A DNA stretch of 64,000 nt from Bradyrhizobium sp. BTAi1 (GTDB lineage Bacteria > Pseudomonadota > Alphaproteobacteria > Rhizobiales > Xanthobacteraceae). Below the pieces are notes generated by a model that was not told the origin of the DNA, made no database searches, and saw nothing but the letters and a program-made list of their open reading frames with translations. The translations under genes and the position numbers were made by a program. Shown piece after piece: positions 47,436 through 56,068 of this stretch. The stretch covers positions 8,017,501-8,081,500 of the forward strand of contig NC_009485.1 in NCBI RefSeq assembly GCF_000015165.1, in the 5' to 3' direction. How positions within the stretch are numbered: the stretch's first letter is position 1; each line of letters begins with the position of its first letter.

Positions 47436-48401
47436 ATGATGATTCATCGGCAAACGCCGCTGGTACAGGCCCTCAGCCTTTCCGTAAGCCTGGGCAAGGA
47501 CATCCACCTGAAGATGGACGCCGCCCAACCCACCGGCTCGTTCAAGGCGCGCGGAGTTGGCCACGCCTGCATGGTGCACCGAAACCGGGGCGCGCGCCGC
47601 TTCGTGTCCTCCTCCGGAGGCAATGCGGGCTTGGCGGTCGCCCATGCCGGCCGCAAACTTGGAGTACCGGTCGTCGTGGTCGTGCCGAGCACGACGTCCC
47701 AGCGCGCCAAGACGATGATCGGGCTGGAAAAGGCAGAGATCGTCGTCCACGGCTCGTCCTGGACCGAGGCGAACGAATACGCGCTCTCGATGCTCTCTCA
47801 AGCCGATGCCTTCATCCATCCTTTCGACGATCCGCTGCTCTGGACGGGTCACGCAACCCTCGTCGATGAGCTGCGCGCCGAAGGCGAGAAACCGGATGCC
47901 ATCGTCCTCTCGGTTGGTGGAGGTGGGCTCCTCTGCGGTGTCGCCGAAGGGCTGGATCGCAACGGCTGGGGCGATGTGCCGATCGTCGCGGTGGAAACTC
48001 GCGGCGCCGACTCTTTTGCTCAGGCGGTTGCGGCCGGTCAGCCGACCACACTCGCGCGCATCGATAGCATCGCGACATCGCTCGGAGCCAAGACGGTCTG
48101 CCGCCGGGCGCTGGAGGTGGTGCAGTCTCATCGGATTGAATCCGTCGTCGTCTCCGACGCCGAGGCGGTCGAAGCTTGTCTACGGCTGATGGACGACCAC
48201 CGCGTGGTTGTAGAGCCCGCATGCGGCGCTTCGCTCGCCGCGCTGACACAGTCGAGGACTGTGTTGCAGAGCGCCGGACGTATCGTCGTCATCGTGTGCG
48301 GCGGGGTCGGCGCCAGCGCTGAAGATCTCTTCCGCTGGCGCGCGAGCTTTGCTGGCGAGTCGACGTCTCCGGCTGCGGCAGAGGCTCATGTCCCGAGATG
48401 A
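47436..48401 (+). CDS. PLP-dependent serine/threonine dehydratase-like ammonia-lyase
   Basis: 321-residue fold-type II PLP enzyme. Lys37 in QPTGSFKARG is the Schiff-base lysine; SSSGGNAGLA binds the substrate carboxylate and VLSVGGGGLL binds the phosphate. It resembles L-serine dehydratase and also EutB, the dehydratase assigned to hydroxyectoine use. It would deaminate a beta-hydroxy amino acid to a keto acid. The start MMIHRQT at 47436 has GGAG about 11 bases upstream; in-frame sequence further up is not conserved-looking. It forms a likely two-gene transcript with the deacylase. Confidence 0.82.
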   Translation: MMIHRQTPLVQALSLSVSLGKDIHLKMDAAQPTGSFKARGVGHACMVHRNRGARRFVSSSGGNAGLAVAHAGRKLGVPVVVVVPSTTSQRAKTMIGLEKAEIVVHGSSWTEANEYALSMLSQADAFIHPFDDPLLWTGHATLVDELRAEGEKPDAIVLSVGGGGLLCGVAEGLDRNGWGDVPIVAVETRGADSFAQAVAAGQPTTLARIDSIATSLGAKTVCRRALEVVQSHRIESVVVSDAEAVEACLRLMDDHRVVVEPACGASLAALTQSRTVLQSAGRIVVIVCGGVGASAEDLFRWRASFAGESTSPAAAEAHVPR

Positions 48402-48527
48402 GGATCCGGATGAGACAGGCTCGTCGCGAGCTCATTGCGACCGGCGCGCAACCGCGCAATCCTGCCCTTACTGCCAACGGCGCAAGGACCGATGCTTGAT
48501 CGCACCGTCGTCCGTTCGCGGGACGGA

Positions 48528-48893
48528 TCAGTGCGACTTCACGAACGCCTGCAGCGCATGGAACACCGTGCGCCGCTGGTTGCGGCTGCACCAATTGCGC
48601 ATCCAGCTGTCGACCTCGGTGAGGTCGAGCTTGATCTGCATGCCTTCATCGCCGCGCGCGGCGTTGACGGCCGAGATGTAGCCCATCATCCATTGCTGAT
48701 ATTTCGAAATACTGTTGACATAGGGCCCGTCGGCATTGCCGATCGCCTTGTAGGTGCCGGGCGGCTGTTCCTCGGCGGCCGCGATGAACCGCTCGCAGGA
48801 ATCGGAGCCCACGCCGAGGACATAAAACGCGACTTCCTCCGCGCGAACGTTGGTCGCGAAGAGCAGTGCCAGCGCCAAGACCACCCTTCGCAT
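48528..48893 (-). CDS. Small exported protein of unknown function (Rap1a-like)
   Basis: 121 residues with a Sec signal peptide (MRRVVLALALLFATNVRA-E). The mature part has two cysteines (SDSCERFIAA and MRNWCSRNQ) that could form a disulfide, and a C-terminal HALQAFVKSH. The spacing of Cys and the WMxxWC motif recall Rap1a/Tai-type immunity-fold proteins, but no effector gene is adjacent, so this is only a fold guess. Confidence 0.7.
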   Translation of the reverse strand: MRRVVLALALLFATNVRAEEVAFYVLGVGSDSCERFIAAAEEQPPGTYKAIGNADGPYVNSISKYQQWMMGYISAVNAARGDEGMQIKLDLTEVDSWMRNWCSRNQRRTVFHALQAFVKSH

Positions 48894-49181
48894 CTGCCGT
48901 CCTGTCTGAACCCCCGGGTCTGATTACCGGTCAAGCCTTAATAAGGTTGCGACATGTTGCGCCCCATGCAGGGCAATTGTCGGGCAGAACCGGGAAAATG
49001 GCCCGGGCCGACGTTCAATCACCACTGTCGCAACGTTGTCATAGTCCCGGCTCGATCCGCCAGGCATCTTCCAGGGACCCTGACGGTACCATCCTCCTGC
49101 AGCGCCTTCGGCGCGGGCCGGCATGCAGCCGCGAGATCGCACGTCGCGGATGGACGGACAGGCAACATGACGCCGTTGCGG

Positions 49182-49478
49182 TCAGTCCTCTCCGCTCAGC
49201 CGCGAAAAATCGGCGAGAACGGAGGCGATCAGCTCGCGATGCCTCGTATCGTGTTCCGAAAGGCTCGCGGCGTAGAGGTTGAGGAGATAGCGTGCCTTTG
49301 CCGCCGCTTCCGGCCAGGACACCGCTGCGTTCGCCAGCAGATGCCCTTCGAGCGCGGCCTGCCGCTGGCGCAGCTCCTGCGCATGACTTTCCGCCTCCGC
49401 GAGCGCGCGGCGCAGGTCCACGGCCTTCTGCTCACTCATGCCGCGGTGACGGTCGAGATCGAGCGGCTCGTCAGACAT
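49182..49478 (-). CDS. Conserved hypothetical small protein, coiled-coil rich
   Basis: 98 residues, mostly helical and charged (AVDLRRALAEAESHAQELRQ). The start at 49478 lies within an 8-base overlap (ATGTCTGA) with the stop of the preceding minus-strand gene, which argues for translational coupling and for this start over upstream ones. No domain recognised. Confidence 0.68.
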   Translation of the reverse strand: MSDEPLDLDRHRGMSEQKAVDLRRALAEAESHAQELRQRQAALEGHLLANAAVSWPEAAAKARYLLNLYAASLSEHDTRHRELIASVLADFSRLSGED

Positions 49479-49734
49479 CCGATGCACTCGCATCGACACG
49501 CTGCGCAGCGGCAAGATCCGCCGAGCTGATCGACAGCATCTCCATGGCGGCGCTGTGTGCGGCCGGAACGATGATCATCGTCGCCACCCGGCGGTAGGCG
49601 GCAAAGGACAGTCCCTCGATCATCTCATCGTCCGTGAGCACCTCATAGGTGCCCTCAGGCAGGAGACGCTCGATGGTCCTGATGCGGAATGGATGTTTGA
49701 AGGTGACGAATTCGCGCTGCGAGCGGATGCTCAT
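49471..49734 (-). CDS. Conserved hypothetical small protein
   Basis: 87 residues starting MSIRSQREFVTFKHPFRIR. It has a compact beta-rich look with two sections (RLLPEGTYEVLTDDEMIEG and AAYRRVATMIIVPA). AAAGGCAGG precedes the start at 49734. Coupled to the coiled-coil gene by the 8-base overlap. No domain recognised; it may be a small regulatory or structural protein. Confidence 0.68.
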   Translation of the reverse strand: MSIRSQREFVTFKHPFRIRTIERLLPEGTYEVLTDDEMIEGLSFAAYRRVATMIIVPAAHSAAMEMLSISSADLAAAQRVDASASDV

Positions 49735-50233
49735 CTGCGCCTGCCTTTCAGAGGCCCGTCGAGGTAACCCCGAAGCCTCACCAAGCATGCGCCTTGCCGG
49801 GCCCAATAGCCACCGCTTTCTCATCAGCCACGAAGGCGTGAGCAGCGGGCTGGAGGTCGTACTCGGCTTGCCGCGCTTTGGTGCTCGCTATTACATCGGT
49901 CCGGGTGTACGGTGAGCAATCACCGTAATTCCGACGGCATTCACCGGTGACCGAGGGTCGCGCGCACTCCCGCCGCAACATGCGAAGGGTCGCGATTTCG
50001 TCTGAGCGAGTGGACCGTTCCACCCGTCATTGTTTCGCTTCTGCTGCTCGTGCTCGCGGCTGCCGCACTGCATTCGTAGAACAGAATTCGTAGAACAAGA
50101 CCACCGCGCGCCCGTCGGCAACCGGTGGACGGCGACCACCCGGCCGATGATCAGCGACGCCGCGCCTGCAGCATCGACGCGGCGCCTCGTCCGATGCGTT
50201 GAACAGTTCCACCCCCGAAGCGAGGAGACCGAC
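49735..50233. other. Divergent intergenic region with tandem 14-base repeat
   Basis: 499 bases before the 45-residue protein gene. It has a 14-base-period direct repeat ATTCGTAGAACA at 50072-50083 and 50086-50097. The bases just before 50234 contain GAGGAG, the next ribosome binding site. No further gene is seen. Confidence 0.45.
50072..50098. repeat. Tandem direct repeat, 14-base period, two copies
   Basis: ATTCGTAGAACA occurs twice with a 14-base period in a gene-free stretch. It may be a slippage duplication. Confidence 0.6.
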
Positions 50234-50371
50234 ATGGCCAAAGGTCAGCAAAAAGGCAATCGCGAAGCCAAGAAGCCCAAAAAGGAGAAGCCCAAGTCCA
50301 TTGCCGCAGCACCGAGCCAGAAGGCCGGAGGCTGGCAGCCGGATTTCTCCAGCGACAAGAAGAAGCGCTAA
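50234..50371 (+). CDS. Small lysine-rich protein (45 residues)
   Basis: MAKGQQKGNREAKKPKKEKP begins a 45-residue basic, disordered protein ending in DFSSDKKKR. GAGGAG precedes the ATG at 50234 by 6 bases. The sequence type (MAKGQxxGNREAKKPKK) recurs as a small conserved hypothetical protein in proteobacteria, to my recollection. Function unknown. Confidence 0.72.
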   Translation: MAKGQQKGNREAKKPKKEKPKSIAAAPSQKAGGWQPDFSSDKKKR

Positions 50372-50471
50372 GGCATTTTTGCCGCTCATCGACCTGGACG
50401 GCGCCCACGCAACGCCGCACGCAATCAGCGACGATGCGGTCGAGCGTTCTCGAGAGTCCAAAGGACAGACC

Positions 50472-50714
50472 ATGGCGCGCGAAACGATCTATGTCGTCCA
50501 GGCCTTCAGCGCCGGCCGGGGCGGACACGCGAAGGCCGAGCCGCCGATCGCCTGCAAGACGGAAGCCAGCGCGCTGCGGACCGCGGAACGACTGGTGTCG
50601 AGCAAGGCAGGCGTCGTCGCCTTCTCATCGTCGGGCGATCCCGACATGGGCGACTACGACGACGAGCCCAAGGTCCTCTTCCGCCACGGCGCGCTGCCGC
50701 CCGCGTTCGATTGA
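50472..50714 (+). CDS. Conserved hypothetical small protein (80 residues)
   Basis: 80 residues, MARETIYVVQAFSAGRGG at the start and a C-terminal acidic stretch DPDMGDYDDEPKVLF. AAGGA lies 7 bases before the ATG at 50472. It follows the Lys-rich gene by 100 bases. No domain recognised; no signal peptide or membrane helix. Confidence 0.68.
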   Translation: MARETIYVVQAFSAGRGGHAKAEPPIACKTEASALRTAERLVSSKAGVVAFSSSGDPDMGDYDDEPKVLFRHGALPPAFD

Positions 50715-50816
50715 GATGCGCACCCCATTTGTCGCCGGCGACCGCTGCCGTGCGACGCCCCCCTGGATGACGTCCGGTCTCGCCGCGGCGCCATCCGAAC
50801 CTGATCGGTTACACAC

Positions 50817-51077
50817 ATGATTGAGTTCCCAAACCACAGCCGCTCCTACGACCGCACGCGACGGGCTGTACGCTTCTGGGGCTATGACAGCGCGATGGAA
50901 GCCTCGTTCTTCGTCGATGAAGGCGCGTTGCGACGCCTTCAGCCCGACACCCGTCCGGACGAGACAGGCTTTCTGACCGCGTTCGATTCCAACCGCGATC
51001 GCATCTGCGCCGCCGCCGCCAAGGTCTATGTCCGCGGCAGCCGGGGCTCCTACGATCTCCTCGCCGCCCATTTTTGA
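50817..51077 (+). CDS. DUF1488 family protein
   Basis: 86 residues matching the DUF1488 pattern: IEFPNHSRSYDRTRRAVRFW and GYDSAMEASFFV, with a C-terminal KVYVRGSRGSYDLLAA. These are small cytosolic proteins of unknown function. It lies at the end of the cluster of small plus-strand genes, and its end converges with mmcB. Confidence 0.8.
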   Translation: MIEFPNHSRSYDRTRRAVRFWGYDSAMEASFFVDEGALRRLQPDTRPDETGFLTAFDSNRDRICAAAAKVYVRGSRGSYDLLAAHF

Positions 51078-51099
51078 CGGCGATGGAGCCCCGGATGGA

Positions 51100-51582
51100 C
51101 TAAACCTCCGCGTGGCCCTGCGGATCGATCAGGCGGTTCATCCGGTGTGCCGCGGCGAGCGCGAAACGCACCGTCATCAGCTTGCGGGTCGGCGCTGGCA
51201 ATTTGTGCTCGGGCGCCTCGCACTGCAGATGGGCGCCATAGGCATCGGCGACGATCAGGCCGGTGTCCTGCGGAAAGACCTCACAGGGCAGCTCCTGCGT
51301 GAAGGCAAAGAACAGCCGGTCGCAATGGGCGCGATAGTCCTCCCATTTCTGATCGGCCCGCAGATCCTCCAGAGATGATTTGATCTCGACGATCCAGATC
51401 TCGCCGCGCTCATTGAGCGCCACCAGATCGGCGCGGCGTCCCGACGGCAGAGGCAATTCGCTGATCGTGGCAAAGCCCAGCGAGCGCAACAGACGCGACG
51501 TGCCGCGCGCGATGGCGAGCGCCGTCTCCGATTGGCGGCGGTCGATGGGAACGAGGCTGATCCGGGCGGCTGACGTGTTCAC
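51100..51582 (-). CDS. mmcB: MmcB family DNA repair protein
   Basis: 160-residue protein of the MmcB family, related to PD-(D/E)xK nucleases. RADLVALNERGEIWIVEIKS contains the Asp...Glu-x-Lys pattern (D-x..EIKS) of that fold, and WEDYRAHCDRLFFAF follows as in the family. In Caulobacter and rhizobia MmcB is needed for resistance to mitomycin C-type damage. It is alone on the minus strand, and I found no clear GTTC-N7-GTTC LexA box upstream. Confidence 0.88.
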   Translation of the reverse strand: MNTSAARISLVPIDRRQSETALAIARGTSRLLRSLGFATISELPLPSGRRADLVALNERGEIWIVEIKSSLEDLRADQKWEDYRAHCDRLFFAFTQELPCEVFPQDTGLIVADAYGAHLQCEAPEHKLPAPTRKLMTVRFALAAAHRMNRLIDPQGHAEV

Positions 51583-51835
51583 ATCAGCAGCATAGCCGAT
51601 TCTGGGAGCAGCCCAAGCACGCCGTCGGTGCGGAACCGGCCCCCTGCGCCGTCCTTCCGTTGATCAAGCGGCCGTCGCCTCGGACGGCGCAACGGGAGCT
51701 GTTCCTGCGCAATCGCGACGAGCTCGCGCCGCGGCTTCACAAGCCCCCGTCGTCAGCTTCCCGACACACGGCTCAAGCGGGCGCGACCCGGCGTTTTTCG
51801 CTTGGCGCATTGCAAAAAATCGGCATGCTGGCGCC

Positions 51836-52504
51836 ATGAGCGAAGCGAACCAGGGCAAGGCGAAGGCTGGCGCGATGATCGTGCCCGTCACGCCATTCGA
51901 GCAGAACTGCACCATCCTGTGGTGCGAGGCGACCAAGAAGGCGATCGTGATCGATCCCGGCGGCGACGTACCGAACATCCAGGCGGCGATCGCGCAGGCC
52001 AAGGTCACCGTCGAAAAGATCTGGCTGACGCATGGCCATATCGATCATGTCGGCGGCGCTGCCGACCTGCGCGACGCGCTGAAGGTGCCGATCGAGGGCC
52101 CGCATATCGCCGACAAGTTCCTGCTCGACAATGTCGTCGCCAGCGGCGCCCGTTTCGGCATCACGGGGGTGCGCGACGTCACGCCGGACCGCTGGCTGGA
52201 GGAAGGCGACACCGTCGAGATCGGCGAGCTCGTTTTCGACATCCTGCATTGCCCCGGACATTCGCCAGGCAGCGTCGTGTTCTTCAACAAGGCGATGCGC
52301 TTTGCCCATGTCGGGGACGTCCTGTTCAACGGCTCTGTCGGCCGGACCGACCTGCCCGGCGGCAGTCATGAGACGCTGATCCGCTCGATCAAGGACAAGC
52401 TGCTGCCGCTCGGCGACGATGTCGGATTCATCTGCGGCCATGGCGCCGGCTCGAGCTTCGGCCAGGAGCGGATGACCAACCCGTTCCTGACGGGGATGGC
52501 CTGA
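51836..52504 (+). CDS. MBL fold metallohydrolase (GloB/YcbL-like)
   Basis: 222-residue zinc hydrolase of the metallo-beta-lactamase fold. THGHIDHVGG places His66, His68, Asp70 and His71; the third and fourth metal-site His are in ILHCPGHSPG and FICGHGAG. The size and FVPxxPFEQNC-type start (IVPVTPFEQNCTILW) are those of the hydroxyacylglutathione-hydrolase-like YcbL group. It has its own start 44 residues shorter than GloB. Substrate not certain. Lone plus-strand gene. Confidence 0.88.
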   Translation: MSEANQGKAKAGAMIVPVTPFEQNCTILWCEATKKAIVIDPGGDVPNIQAAIAQAKVTVEKIWLTHGHIDHVGGAADLRDALKVPIEGPHIADKFLLDNVVASGARFGITGVRDVTPDRWLEEGDTVEIGELVFDILHCPGHSPGSVVFFNKAMRFAHVGDVLFNGSVGRTDLPGGSHETLIRSIKDKLLPLGDDVGFICGHGAGSSFGQERMTNPFLTGMA

Positions 52505-52618
52505 CGCCTGGCTGAGTGGCGGCAGCTCAGAGTCAGTTCGCCGGCCTCCCGCGAACGGAAATCTGAAGCAGAGATCGCGGCCAGCTTTTCGGCGAACCGC
52601 GACTGACCCATGACCTAG

Positions 52619-54208
52619 TTACTTCAATCCCGCCGCCTGCAGCGCACGCTCGATCACGGCCGCGACATCGATCACGCGGCGGCGCTTCGGAACGGGCGGT
52701 GTCGCGGCGGCGGAGATCGCAGGCTTGGCCTGGTCGATCGCGGACACCGCGTCGGCCGGCGTCATGTCGAGCGCCTTGGCGGCTGCCGGCGGTGCGACGG
52801 CGATCGTAGCGCCGAGCGGCTTCACGTCGGCAGGGCTGTCGGGCGCCGTTACGCTGATAGCCTTGATCTCGGCCGTCGCCTGCGGAGAGGATTGTGGCTC
52901 GGCCCTCGGCGTTGCCGGCTTGACCGCTGAGCGCGCCGGCTTGGCCCGCGCCGGCCGCGGCTGCGCCGGCTTCGATATCCTGGATGTATTTTCGCGCAGC
53001 GTCTCCGGGGCTGCCTTGGCCTCGGCAGGCTCGCCTGAAGGCATGTCTGCCGAGCGGCGCAGCAGCTTGGTCACGGCCGGCAGCACCGAGATCGGCGAGA
53101 CCTCCGGGATGAGCTTCGTGCTCGGCGACGTGACCGCGGGCTTCGGCTGGCGGATCCAGTCGGTGATCCCGAAGAATTTCGCGATCAGATAGGACGAGGA
53201 GATGCCGGCCTCGAGCAGGAACGGCCCGGCCTTGCCATAGCGCTTGTCGTTGGCCGCGACGCCGATCGGCGTGCCATGCGCCATGTTGGTGATGGTGAAG
53301 GATTCCACCACGGTCTCGCCATCGGCGTTCCACCACTGCTCATGCGGATAGCCATTGACGCGTCCTGCGGCCATCGGCGCCAACGGCAGATGATGCAGAT
53401 CGAGCCATTGCTTGACGATCTCGCCGGCATTGTCCGGATGCACGGTGTAGTCCGCGGTGCCATGCCAGACCGAGAGTTTCGGCCATTTGCCGCGATGGTT
53501 GGAGGCGCGGCGCACGAGGTCGCCGAGCTCGCCGGCGGGACGCGCCGGCGGCATGCGCATCTGCAGGATCGCATCGCGCATGCTGCGCGCGGTGCCGAAC
53601 GGCAGACCCGCGATGACCGCGCCGGCCGCAAATATATCCGGATGCGCGGACAGCATCGCCATGGTCATCGCGCCGCCGGCCGAGAGGCCCGTGACGAAGA
53701 TGCGGCGCGGATCGATCGCGCAATCGGCCACCATGCGCGCGATCATCTCGCGAATCGATGCGACTTCGCCCTGACCGCGGGTGATGTCTTCCGACTGAAA
53801 CCAGTTGAAGCAGCGCTGCGGATTGTTGATGCGCTGCTGCTCCGGCATCAGCAGCGCGAAGCCGAAATGCTTTGCCAGCGTCGACCAGCCGGCGCCGAGA
53901 TCATAATCGACCGCGCCCTGCCCGCAGCCATGCAGCACGACGACGAGCGGCAGCAGCGGCTGGCGCTGTGCCGGCACATGCGCGAACATCTTCAGCCGGC
54001 CGGGATTGCTGCCGAAGCTCTCAATCTCGACCAGCGGACATTCCGGCACGGGCCGCGGCTGGCGATGAAAATCGGCGAATCCTGTGATGCCGTTCAGCTC
54101 ACGCAGCCGTCGCAAATACTCAACATTTTCAGCGAGGGACAACGGCAGCTCCTTGGCAGTCACGTCTTCAAGTCGGCAGTTCACGTCAGCGCGGATCAAC
54201 GCCACCAT
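52619..54208 (-). CDS. PHB-depolymerase-like esterase with long Ala/Pro/Lys-rich tail
   Basis: 529-residue serine hydrolase of the esterase/PHB depolymerase group. Ser176 lies in the lipase box GLSAGGA, preceded by VVLHGCGQGAVDYD, and an NMAHGTPIG-type His region follows near 300. This is the secreted-enzyme family (also feruloyl/acetylxylan esterases), yet there is no signal peptide. Residues ~370-529 form a low-complexity Ala/Pro/Lys tail ending RRRVIDVAAVIERALQAAGLK. A terminator-like hairpin lies 23 bases before the start. The ATG at 54208 was chosen over a GTG at 54211. Substrate unknown. Confidence 0.82.
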   Translation of the reverse strand: MVALIRADVNCRLEDVTAKELPLSLAENVEYLRRLRELNGITGFADFHRQPRPVPECPLVEIESFGSNPGRLKMFAHVPAQRQPLLPLVVVLHGCGQGAVDYDLGAGWSTLAKHFGFALLMPEQQRINNPQRCFNWFQSEDITRGQGEVASIREMIARMVADCAIDPRRIFVTGLSAGGAMTMAMLSAHPDIFAAGAVIAGLPFGTARSMRDAILQMRMPPARPAGELGDLVRRASNHRGKWPKLSVWHGTADYTVHPDNAGEIVKQWLDLHHLPLAPMAAGRVNGYPHEQWWNADGETVVESFTITNMAHGTPIGVAANDKRYGKAGPFLLEAGISSSYLIAKFFGITDWIRQPKPAVTSPSTKLIPEVSPISVLPAVTKLLRRSADMPSGEPAEAKAAPETLRENTSRISKPAQPRPARAKPARSAVKPATPRAEPQSSPQATAEIKAISVTAPDSPADVKPLGATIAVAPPAAAKALDMTPADAVSAIDQAKPAISAAATPPVPKRRRVIDVAAVIERALQAAGLK

Positions 54209-54608
54209 CACCCAGATGGTTGCTGCAGTGCAAAAGAAAAAGCCCGCGCGAGCGCGGACGTGAGCAATTTGATTGCGAATTTCGGTCTTGCTGCGATCAA
54301 AATGCCACGCGGACGCGGCGCTTCACACAACAATCACCGAAACGCGAACAATGCTGCGCCGAAATCGCGGTGAGGATGAGCAACGGCAACCACGCAACTG
54401 CTTTTGAACCGTTGGCTACGAGAGGGCCGTGGTCAGTCTTTTTCTCTGCGAATCGCGATCTCGCTCCGAAGTGTGCGCAGCGATCGGCGATCAGTAAACA
54501 ACAAATGGCAGGCATGCACCGCTCTCATCTGAGCACCATTGCCTGCGCATGACGGGCCAATTAGCCTGACGCGCAACCAACAACGACATTCCATTCGGGA
54601 GAAAACAC
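54209..54608. other. Divergent intergenic region (esterase/LLM monooxygenase)
   Basis: 400 bases holding promoters of two divergent genes. On the minus strand the hairpin at 54231-54257 with a T-rich tract sits in the likely esterase leader. Nothing else is seen with confidence. Confidence 0.5.
54231..54257 (-). terminator. Terminator-like hairpin in the esterase 5' leader
   Basis: On the minus strand CCGCGC-tc-GCGCGG is followed by GCTTTTTCTTTTG, a good U-rich tract. It lies 23 bases upstream of the esterase start, so transcripts from above would end before the gene unless read-through occurs. It could mark an attenuator or the end of a small minus-strand RNA. Confidence 0.5.
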
Positions 54609-55850
54609 ATGGCGCGGCTCAAATTCGGCGCGTTCCTCGCGCCGCATCATCCGATCGGCGAGCATCCGATGCTGCAATTCCGCCGCGACCTCGATCTCGT
54701 ATCGCAGCTCGACGAGCTCGGCTATGATGAGTTTTGGTGCGGCGAGCATCATTCGTCGGGCTGGGAGATGATCGCGTCGCCCGAGATGTTCCTCGCCGCC
54801 GCCGGCGAGCGGACCAAGCGCATCAAGCTCGGCACCGGCGTCATCTCACTGCCCTACCATCATCCCTACAACGTCGCGCAGCGCATGGTGCAGCTCGACC
54901 ACATGACCGGCGGCCGCGCCATCTTCGGCTCAGGTCCCGGCGCGCTCGCCTCCGATGCGCATACGCTGGGCATCGATCCGATGACGCAGCGCGACCGCCA
55001 GGACGAGGCGATCGGCATCATCCGCCGCCTGTTCAACGGCGAGCGCGTGACCGCGAAGAGCGACTGGTTCACGATGAACGACGCCGCGCTGCAGATCCTG
55101 CCCTTGCAGGAGGAGATGCCGTTCGTGGTGGCCTCGCAGATCTCGCCGTCGGGCATGACGCTCGCGGGCAAATACGGCATCGGCATCATCTCGCTCGGCT
55201 CGATGTCGACGCAAGGGCTGATGGCGCTGCCGCAGCAATGGGAGTTCGCCGAGGACGCGGCACGCAAGCACGGCACCACGGTGAGCCGCGCCGATTGGCG
55301 CGTGCTGCTGTCCTGGCACATCGCCGAGACGCGCGAGCAGGCACGCCGCGAAGCGGGCCCCGGCCTGATGCGCTGGCACAACGAATATACCGTCGGCACC
55401 TTGATGCGACCGGGCCTGCAGCCGTTCTCGTCACCCGATGAAGCCGTCGACAAGACCGCCTTCGTCGAGGGCGCGGCGTCGACGATCGGCACCCCGGACG
55501 ATCTCGTCAAGACGATCAAGAACTTGATGCAGGTGTCAGGCGGCGTCGGCGCCATCATCGGCTTCGTGCACGACTGGGCCAATCCGGAGAACACCCGCCG
55601 CAGCTGGGACATGGTCGCGCGCTACGTCGTGCCGGAGATCAACGGCTATATCGACGGCCTGCGCCGCTCGCAAAAATTCGTCATCGAGAACCGCGCCATC
55701 TTCGAGCGCGCGGGACAAGCGGTGATGGCCAAGATCATGGACAATGAAAAGGCCGCCGCGGCGTTGTCGCAGACCGGACCGGGACGCATTGCGATTCCTG
55801 CCGTCAACGCGCCGGATCTGCAGCAGGCCGCAGCGAAGCAACGGGGCTGA
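54609..55850 (+). CDS. LLM class flavin-dependent oxidoreductase (luciferase-like monooxygenase)
   Basis: 413-residue flavin-dependent monooxygenase of the bacterial-luciferase-like superfamily. LGYDEFWCGEHHSSGWEM and LGTGVISLPYHHPYNVAQR are the family signatures, and FGSGPGALASDA binds the flavin phosphate. Such enzymes oxidise alkanes, terpenes, sulfonates or other small substrates with FMNH2 from a partner reductase; none is adjacent. GGGAG precedes the ATG. Limonene-1,2-monooxygenase-like relatives exist but the substrate is not inferable. Confidence 0.88.
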   Translation: MARLKFGAFLAPHHPIGEHPMLQFRRDLDLVSQLDELGYDEFWCGEHHSSGWEMIASPEMFLAAAGERTKRIKLGTGVISLPYHHPYNVAQRMVQLDHMTGGRAIFGSGPGALASDAHTLGIDPMTQRDRQDEAIGIIRRLFNGERVTAKSDWFTMNDAALQILPLQEEMPFVVASQISPSGMTLAGKYGIGIISLGSMSTQGLMALPQQWEFAEDAARKHGTTVSRADWRVLLSWHIAETREQARREAGPGLMRWHNEYTVGTLMRPGLQPFSSPDEAVDKTAFVEGAASTIGTPDDLVKTIKNLMQVSGGVGAIIGFVHDWANPENTRRSWDMVARYVVPEINGYIDGLRRSQKFVIENRAIFERAGQAVMAKIMDNEKAAAALSQTGPGRIAIPAVNAPDLQQAAAKQRG

Positions 55851-55917
55851 GTACGAGGGCGAGCAGCGCCGCAAGGTCGGCCCTACCGCCGCGTTCGATG
55901 GCGCCAATGAGTTTCCT

Positions 55918-56003
55918 CCGTCATGCCCGGGCTTGACCCGGGCACCCACGTCTATCCACCGTGCCGAACGACGTGGATGGCCGGGACAAGCCCGGCCATG
56001 ACG
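55918..56003. repeat. Palindromic intergenic repeat, type B copy 2
   Basis: CCGTCATGCCCGGGCTTGACCC and CCGGCCATGACG-type ends with inner CACGTC/GACGTGG arms match the copy at 9454-9538. It lies 67 bases after the LLM gene, between convergent genes. Confidence 0.75.
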
Positions 56004-56068
56004 ATATGGAAATCGTTCGCCACGTCAGTTCGAACTGTTGTATCGGCCCCGAGCAACCCCACGTCGAA

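Noticed and set aside
46231..48401. A true ectoine degradation operon
   Set aside because: Only DoeB-like and EutB-like genes are present; the hydrolase, other Doe/Eut steps and transporter are missing, so the name is not justified.
51583..51660. LexA (SOS) box upstream of mmcB
   Set aside because: No GTTC-N7-GTTC pattern found; the nearby CAGTTCGAACTG-type motif lies elsewhere (56026) and is a plain palindrome.
54297..54515. 72-codon minus-strand frame in the LLM/esterase divergent gap
   Set aside because: No ribosome binding site or family-like sequence; it ends just above the terminator-like stem but I cannot support it as a gene.
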